A DNA stretch of 64,000 nt. Origin: Falsiroseomonas sp051860665. GTDB taxonomy: Bacteria; Pseudomonadota; Alphaproteobacteria; Acetobacterales; Acetobacteraceae. The translations under genes and the position numbers were made by a program. The stretch spans positions 1 through 64,000 of the forward strand of contig NZ_JBHYDM010000013.1 of the NCBI RefSeq assembly GCF_051860665.1, in the 5' to 3' direction. The notes under the pieces were generated by a model. The model worked only from the letters and a program-made list of their open reading frames with translations. It ran no database searches and was not told the DNA's origin. Positions 12,601 to 21,600 of this stretch are shown here, piece after piece. How positions within the stretch are numbered: position 1 is the first letter of the stretch; each line of letters begins with the position of its first letter.

Positions 12601-15600
12601 CAGCCTCTCCTCGGCCGGTGATCTGAACGGGGACGGGTTCGACGATCTCCTCATCGGCATGTTGGATAACGGGGGCGGGTATGCGGGCCAGGCCGTCGTC
12701 ATCTTCGGCCACGCAAGCGGCTTTGGCGTGGATATCGACGGGCGGCAGGTGATCGACCTGACGATGCTGAGCCCTGCCGAGGGCTTCTTCATCGAAGGTG
12801 CGCCCGCGGGCGCGCAGATTGGCAACGCCGTGTCCGTCGCCGGCGACGTGAACGGCGATGGCTTCGACGACCTCGTCGTCGGCGCGATCCGCAGCCCGGA
12901 GGTCGGCTATGCCGGCGGGGCCAGCTACGTCATCCTCGGCGGCGCCTTCGGCGGCGACTCCACGCCCGTGACGACGACAGGCACGGCGGCGGCGGAGATG
13001 CTGATCGGCGGGCGCGGCGACGATACGCTGACCGGCGGCGGTGGGCTGGACGTGCTGCGCGGCGGCGCGGGGGATGACCGCCTCGGCATCGCAAACGCCA
13101 CCTTCCGCAGCGTGGATGGCGGGAACGGCACGGATACGCTGGCGATCACCGGCGCGAGCATCACGCTCGACCTGACGACGACGCCCGCTCCGCGCATCGA
13201 GAGCATCGAGCGCATCGACCTGACGGGCGCCGGCGACAACACGTTGGTGCTGGACCGCCTGGCGGTGCTCGGCCTGACGGAGCAGCGCAGCGCGGGCGTC
13301 ACCATTGTCACGGTCGATGGCAATGCCGGCGACAGGCTGCGCCTGACCGAATGGCAGTGGAGCGAGGCGGGCAGCCTGGTGGAAGGCGGCGTGACCTATC
13401 GCCGCGTGGTCTCGGCCGATGGCAGCGCGGAGATCCGCGTGGCGCAGGCCGTGACGCTGGAGATCCCGGCCGAGCCCGGGCCGGTCATCGACCTGACGAC
13501 GCTGACCCCGGCGCAGGGCTTCATCATCCAGGGCGATACACCGAATGACGAGGCGGGCCGGAGCGTCTCCTGGGCCGGGGATGTGAATGGCGACGGCTTC
13601 GCCGATGTGATCGTCGGGGCCTGGCATGGGGATGACGGCGGCGGCTTTGCGGGCGAAGCCTTGGTGATTTTCGGCGGCGCGGGGGGCTTCGGCGCGGCGG
13701 ATGGTACCGGGCGGCAGGTGCTGGACCTGACGACGCTGAGCGCCGCGCAGGGCTTCATCATCCAGGGCATGCTCGGCGAACAGGCGGGCATCAGCGTCTC
13801 GGCGGCTGGCGACGTGAATGGCGACGGCTTCGCCGATCTGATCATCGGCGCAGACCGGAACGGGGACGGCGGCACCGGTGCGGGCGCCGCCTATGTGGTG
13901 TTTGGCGGCCAGGGCGGCCTCGGCACGGCGGTCGGCGGGCGACAGGTCGTGGATCTGGCCACACTGAGCGCGGCGCAGGGCTTCGTCATCCGGGGCGACA
14001 CGGCCAACGACAGTGCAGGCTACAGCGTCTCGACGGCAGGCGACGTAAATGGCGATGGCTTCGCCGATCTGATCGTCGGCGCCTGGCGTGGGGATGACGG
14101 CGGCGATCGTGCCGGCGAGGCCTATGTGGTCTTCGGCGGCGCGGGGGGCTTCGGCACCTCGTTTGGCGGCCGGCAGGTTCTGGACCTGACCAACCTGACC
14201 GCCGCAGAGGGCTTCATCATCCAGGGCGATAGGCCCTACGACCGGGCAGGCGGCAGCGTCTCGGCGGCCGGTGATGTGAATGGCGACGGCTTTGCCGATC
14301 TGATCGTCGCGGCGCGATTTGGCGATGACGGCGGCATCGAGGCCGGTGAGGCCTATGTGGTGTTCGGCGGCGCGGGCGGCTTCGGCACCGCGGTCGGTGG
14401 GCGCCAGGTGATCGACCTGACGACGCTGACCGCCGCGCAGGGTTTCATCATCCAGGGCGACTCGACCAGCGACAGTGCGGGCTACAGCGTCTCGATGGCT
14501 GGCGATGTGAATGGCGATGGCTTTGCCGATCTGATCGTCGGGGCGCCCTTTGGCGATGATGGCGGCGACGCTGCCGGCGAAGCCTATGTGGTGTTTGGCA
14601 AGGCAGGGGGCTTCGGCACGGCGGTCGGCGGGCGCCAGGTGGTGGACCTGACCAACCTGGACGCCGCGCAGGGCTTCATCATCCAGGGCGACATCGACGG
14701 CGACAGCGCAGGCTGGAGCGTCTCGAGGGCCGGTGATGTGAATGGCGACGGCTTCGCCGACTTGATCGTCGGCGCGCCCTTTGGCGATGACGGCAGCAGC
14801 AGTGCCGGCGAGGCCTATGTGGTCTTCGGCGGTGCGGGCGGCTTCGGCACGGCGGTTGGCGGGCGCCAGGTGCTGGATGTGACCAGCCTGACCCCGGCGC
14901 AGGGCTTCACCATCCAGGGCGACGCGACCAGCGACTGGGCGGGCTACAGCGTTTCGGCGGCGGGCGACCTGAATGGCGATGGCTTCGACGACCTGATCGT
15001 CGGCGCGCCGCAAGGCGACGATGGCGGCAGCGATGCCGGCGAGGCCTATGTGGTGTTCGGCGGTGCCTTCGGCGGCGGCTCCACGCCGGTGACCACGACC
15101 GGCACGGCGGCGGCGGAGGTGCTGATCGGCGGCCGGGGCGACGACACGCTCGCGGGCGGTGGCGGGCTGGATGTGCTGCGCGGCGGGGCGGGGAATGATC
15201 GTCTCGGCGTGGCCGACAGCAGCTTCCGCAGCATCGATGGCGGGAATGGCACGGATACGCTGGCGATCACCGGCGCGGGCGTGACGCTCGACGTGACGGT
15301 CACGCCGATGCCGCGCATCGAGAGCGTCGAGCGCATCGACCTGACCGGCACCGGCGCCAACACGCTGGTGGTGGACAGGCTGGCGGTGCTCGGCCTGACG
15401 GAACAGCGCAGCAATGGCGTCGCCATCATCACGGTGGATGGCAATGCCGACGATACGCTGCGCTTCACCGAGACCAACTGGACCAATGCCGGCACCACCG
15501 TCGAGGGTGGCGTGAGCTATACGCGCTTGGTCGCCAATAGCGGCGGCGCGGAAATCCGCGTGGCGGCGGCGGTGACGGTGGAGGGGCTGACGGCGCCCGC

Positions 15601-18600
15601 GCCGGTGATCGACCTGACGACGCTCAATCCCGCGCAGGGCTTCATCATCCAGGGCGACGCTGCGCGCGACACTATGGGTTGGCGAGTCTCCTCGGCAGGC
15701 GACGTGAACGGCGACGGCTTCGCCGACCTCATCGTCGGCGCCGATCAGGGTGACGATGGCGGCTCCAGCGCTGGCGAGGCCTATGTGGTGTTTGGCGGGT
15801 CGGGCGGCTTCGGCGTGCCTGATGGCGCCGGCCGCCGGATCATCGACCTGACGACGCTGACGTCTGCACAGGGCTTCGTCATCCAGGGTGATGCCAGCGA
15901 CGACAGGGCAGGCAGGAGCGTCTCGTCGGCCGGGGATGTGAACGGCGACGGCTTCGCCGACCTGATTGTCGGCGCATCGGGCGGCGACGATGCCGGCACC
16001 AATGCCGGCGAGGCCTATGTGCTGTTCGGCGGGGCGGGGGGCTTCGGCGCGCCGCTTGACGGACGGCAGGTGATCGACCTGACGACGCTGAGCCCGACGC
16101 AGGGTTTCATCATCCAAGGCGATGCGGCGGGAGACAATACGGGCTGGAGCGCGTCCACGGCCGGGGATGTGAATGGCGACGGCTTCGCCGACCTGATCGT
16201 TGGGGCGCTGTTTGGCGATGACGGCAGCATCGATGCCGGCGAGGCCTATGTGGTGTTCGGCGGGGCGGGGGGCTTCGGCGCCGCGGTTGGCGGGCGCCAG
16301 GTGCTGAACCTGGCCACGCTGATCCCGGCCCAGGGCTTCATCATCCAGGGTGACGCGGCGGAAGACAATGCTGGCTACAGCGTCTCCTCGGCCGGTGATG
16401 TGAACGGCGACGGTTTCGACGACCTGCTCGTCGGCGCGCCGAATGGCGACGACGGCGGCGTCGTTGCCGGCGAAGCCTATGTGGTGTTCGGCGGGGCGGG
16501 CGGCTTCGGCACGGCGGTAGACGGGCGTCAGGTGGTGGATCTGACCACGCTGTCCGCCACGCAGGGCTTCATCATCCAGGGCGCCGCGCCCAGTGACTAT
16601 GCGGGCGTCAGCGTCTCCTCCGCCGGGGATGTGAACGGCGACGGCTTCGCCGATCTGATCGTCGGGGCAAGGGGTGCGGATGGTGGCGGCGCCGATGCCG
16701 GCGAGGCCTATGTGGTCTTCGGCGGCGCGGGCGGCTTCGGCACGGCGGATGGTGCCGGACGCCAGGTGGTGGATCTGGGCACGCTGAGCGCCGCGCAAGG
16801 CTTCGTCATCCAGGGTGAAGAGGCCGGCGACCGGGCGGGCTTGAACGTGTCCACGGCCGGGGATGTGAATGGCGACGGCTTTGCCGATCTGATCGTCGGG
16901 GCGCCGTTCAGAGGCGACGACGGAGTTTTCTCCGGCACCGCCTATGTGGTGTTTGGCGGCGCCGGCGGCTTCGGCACCTCGGTCGGCGGGCGCCAGGTTG
17001 TGGATTTGAGCAATCTGGGTGCCGCGCAAGGCTTCGTCATCCAGCACGATACGGCTGGTGACTCATTTGGCCGGAGCGTTTCCGCGGCCGGAGACGTGAA
17101 CGGCGACGGCTTCGACGACCTGATCGTCGGCGCGCCGAACGGCGGCGATGGCGGCGCCGAGGCCGGCGAGGCCTATGTGCTGTTCGGCGGTGCCTTCGGC
17201 GGTGGCTCCACGCCGGTGACCACGACCGGCACGGCGGCGGCGGAAATGCTGATCGGCGGTCGCGGCGACGATACGCTGACCGGCAGCGGCGGGCTGGATG
17301 TGCTGCGCGGTGGCGCGGGGAATGACCGGCTGGGCATCGGCGATGCCGGCTTCCGCAGCGTCGATGGCGGTACGGGCACCGACACGCTGGCGATCACCGG
17401 CTCCGGCATCACGCTGGACCTCACCACCACCCCGGCGCCGCGGATCGAAAGCGTGGAGCGCATCGACCTGACCGGCACCGGCGCCAACACGCTGGTGGTG
17501 GACAGGCTGGCGGTGCTCGGCCTGACGGAACAGCGCAGCAACGGGGTCGCCATCATCACGGTGGACGGCAATGCCGGCGATACGCTGCGCTTCACCGAGA
17601 CAAGCTGGACCAATGCCGGCAGCACCGTGGAGGGCGGCGTGACCTATACGCGCCTGGTCGCCAACGGCGGCGGCGCGGAAATCCGCGTGGCGGCGGCGGT
17701 GACGGTGGAGGGGCTGACGACGCCCGCGCCGGTGATCGACCTGACGACGCTGGGCGCCGCGCAGGGCTTCATCATCCAGGGCGATGCGGCGGGAGACGCC
17801 GCAGGTTGGAGTGTCTCCTCGGCTGGGGATGTGAATGGCGATGGCTTCGCGGACCTGATCGTGGGCGCTCGCTACGGTGACGATGGTGGCGCCGAGGCTG
17901 GCGAGGCCTATCTGGTGTTCGGCGGGGCGGGTGGCTTCGGCGCGCCGGACGGTACCGGCCGGCCTGTGCTGGACCTGACAACGCTCAGCGCCACCCAGGG
18001 CTTCATCATTCAGGGCGATGCGGCGGGAGACGCCGCAGGTTGGAGTGTCTCCTCGGCCGGAGATGTGAATGGCGACGGCTTCGCCGACCTCCTGGTCGGC
18101 GCCGCTGCCGGCAATGATGGCGGCCTCGACGCAGGTGAGGCCTATGTGGTGTTCGGCGGGGCAGGCGGCTTTGGCCTGGCGGACGGTGCAGGGCGGCAGG
18201 TGATCGACCTGACGGCGCTCAGCACCACGCAGGGCTTCATCATACAGGGTGACGCGGCAGGCGATTCGGCGGGCTACAGCGTGTCCTCGGCCGGGGATGT
18301 GAACGGCGATGGCTTCGCGGACGTTATGGTTGGCGCGCGCCATGGCGACGATGACGGCAGCAGGGCCGGCGAGGCCTATGTGCTGTTTGGTGGCGCCGGG
18401 GGCTTCGGCACGGCGGTTGGCGGGCGCCAGATGATCGACCTGACCGACCTGACCGCCGCGCAAGGCTTCATTATCCAGGGCGACACGGCCAACGACCGTG
18501 CCGGCTTCAGCGTCTCGACGGCCGGGGATGTGAATGGCGATGGCTTCGCCGACCTGATCGTGGGCGCGCCGACCGGTAGCGATGGCGGCACCTCAGCTGG

Positions 18601-21600
18601 CGAGGCCTATGTGGTGTTCGGCGGCGCGGGGGTCTTCGGCACGACGGTCGGCGGGCGTCAGGTGGTTGATTTGACCAACCTCACCGCTGCGCAGGGCTTC
18701 ATCATCCAGGGCGACGGGGCCGGCGACTATGCGGGCTCGAGCGTCTCCTCGGCCGGGGATGTGAATGGCGATGGCTTCGCCGATTTGGTGGTCGGGGCTT
18801 GGGGTGGGGATGACGGCGGCACCGTTGCCGGCGAGGCCTATGTGGTGTTTGGCGGCGCGGGAGGCTTCGGCACCGCGGTTGGCGGGCGCCAGGTGATTGA
18901 CCTGACCAACCTGACCGCCGCGCAGGGCTTCATCATCCAGGGTGACGGGGCCGGCGACTATGCGGGCTTCAGCGTCTCGACGGCTGGCGATGTGAATGGC
19001 GACGGCTTCGCCGATCTGATCGTTGGGGCGCGATTTGGCGATGACGGCGGCACCGTTGCCGGCGAGGCCCATGTGCTGTTCGGCGGTGCGGGGGGCTTCG
19101 GCACTGCGGTTGGCGGGCGCCAGGTGATCGACCTGACCAACCTGACCGCCGCGCAGGGCTTCATCATCCAGGGTGATACGGCCGACGACTCGGCGGGCTT
19201 CAACGTCTCGACGGCCGGCGACGTGAATGGCGACGGCTTCGATGACCTGATCGTCGGCGCGCCCTATGGCGACGACGGCGGCGACCGCGCCGGCGAGGGC
19301 TACGTCATCTTCGGCGGCGCCTTCGGTGCCTCCGCCACGCCGGTGACCACCACGGGCACGGCGGCGGCGGAGATGCTGATCGGCGGGACCGGCAACGATA
19401 CCCTCTCGGGCGGCGGCGGGCTGGATGTGGTCCGCGGTGGCGCGGGGAACGATCGTCTCGGCGTGGCGGACAGCAGCTTCCGCAGCATCGATGGCGGCAA
19501 CGGCACGGATACGCTGGCGATCAGCGGCGCGGGCGTGACGCTCGACCTCACGGTGACGCCGGCGCCGCGGATCGAAAGCGTGGAACGGATCGACCTGACC
19601 GGTACCGGCAACAACACGCTGGTGGTGGACAGGCTGGCGGTGCTCGGCCTGACGGAACAGCGCAGCAACGGGGTCGCCATCATCACGGTGGACGGCAATG
19701 CCGGCGATACGCTGCGCTTCACCGAGACGGCCTGGACCCGTGCGGGCACGGCGCTCGAAGGCGGCGTGACCTATACGCGCTACGTCTCCACGGATGGCAG
19801 CGCGGAAGTCCGCGTGGCGCTAGGGCTGACGGTTGACCTGCCATCCGGCCTTGCGCCGCTGTTCGACCTGACGACGCTGAGCCCTGCGCAGGGCTTCGTG
19901 ATCCGTGGCAACAACGGGGGTGATTACGCGGGGTATAGCGTTTCCTCCGCCGGGGATGTGAACGGCGATGGCTTCGCCGACATGATCATCGGCGCCTATG
20001 GCTCCGAAAATGGCGTCGTCGCCGCCGGTGGCACGGGCCTGTCCTATGTGGTGTTCGGGGCGGATGGCTTCGGCGTCGACGACGGTACGGGACGCCGGCT
20101 CCTCGACCTCAGCACATTCTCCTCGGCCCAGGGCTTCGCGATCTGGGGTGACGTGACGGGCGAAGGCGCGGGCCGCAGCGTCTCCGCCGCCGGCGATGTG
20201 AATGGTGATGGCTTCGCCGACGTGATCGTCGGTGCGCTTGACACCCCCAATGGCGCTGCAGGCCGCGCCTACGTCATCTTCGGCGCGGCGAATGGCGCCG
20301 GCAGCATCGGTGCCGGCGGGTGGCTGACCGTCAACACGGCGACGCTTTCCGCCGCACAGGGCTTCGTCATCCAGGGTGAAAACGACCGCGATTCGGCGGG
20401 CATCAGCCTCTCCTCGGCCGGTGACATCAATGGCGATGGCTTCGCCGACCTGATCGTCGGTGCGCCCGGCGGCGACGATGGCGGTGACAGGGCCGGCGAG
20501 GCCTATGTCATCTTCGGCACGGCGGGCGGCTTCGGCGTGGCGGATGGTGCCGGTCGCCAGGTGATCGACCTTGCGACGCTGAGCCCCACGCAGGGCTTCA
20601 TCATCCAGGGAGAGGATGACAACGACACGGCGGGACGCAGCGTCGCCTCGGCCGGTGATGTGAATGGGGATGGATTTGTCGATGTGATCGTCGGCGCGCC
20701 CACCAGCGCCAATGATGACCCCCTTATCTCAAGCCAGGCCGGCGAGGCCTATGTGATCTTCGGCGGCGCGTCGGGCTTCGGCGTGACGGACGGTACCGGC
20801 CGGAATGTCATCGACCTGGCAACGATGACGGCGGCGCAGGGCTTTATCATCCAGGGCGACGCCTATGGCGCCCAGGCGGGCTGGAGCCTTGACTCCGCTG
20901 GGGATGTCAACGGCGATGGCCTCGCCGATCTGATCATCGGCTTCCAGACTGACAGCGCGACCCGCTCCGCCTATGTCATCTTCGGTACGGTGGATGGCTT
21001 CGGCGTGGCCTATGGTGCCGGGCAGCGGGCGATCGACCTGAAGACATTCTCCGCCGCGCAGGGTTTCATCATCAAGAGCAGCATCGGGGCCGACCGCGCG
21101 GGCTCTGCCGTTTCCTCCGCCGGGGATGTGAATGGCGATGGGTTCGCCGACCTGATCGTCGGCGCGCGCTATGGCGACACGGGCGGTGTCAACGCCGGCG
21201 GGGCCTATGTGGTCTTCGGCACAGCGGGTGGATTCGGCGTGGAGGATGGGACGGGACGACGGGTGCTCGACCTGGCCTCGCTGACCGCCGGGCAGGGCTT
21301 CGTCATCCAGGGCGATGCGGCGGGGGATAGGGCGGGCCAGGCTGTCACCGGCGCAGGGGATCTGAACGGCGATGGCTTCGATGATGTGATCGTAGGTGCG
21401 CCCTTCGGCCGGGACGGCGGCCTCAATGCCGGCGAGGCCTACGTCATCTTCGGCGCGGCTTTCGGCGCCTCCGGCACGCCCGTGACCACCACCGGCACGG
21501 CGGCGGCGGAGATGCTGGTCGGCGCGACGGGCCATGACACGCTGACCGGCGGCGGCGGCGTGGATGTGTTCCGCGGTGGCGCCGGCGATGACCGGATCGT

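Noticed and set aside
9527..17047. A 2506-codon open frame on the minus strand (and others at 1223-5326 and 20729-22096) opposite the giant gene
   Set aside because: The repeated sense codons lack the trinucleotides that would give antisense stops, so long shadows are expected. The antisense products are low-complexity repeats of IHIPGRGDA/AVHVAG type with no domain sense, and they start and stop inside the sense repeats.
698..21478. CRISPR-like or satellite reading of the 234-bp periodicity
   Set aside because: The period is in frame, changes are mostly synonymous or at loop positions, and each unit encodes a full FG-GAP blade. It is a coding repeat.
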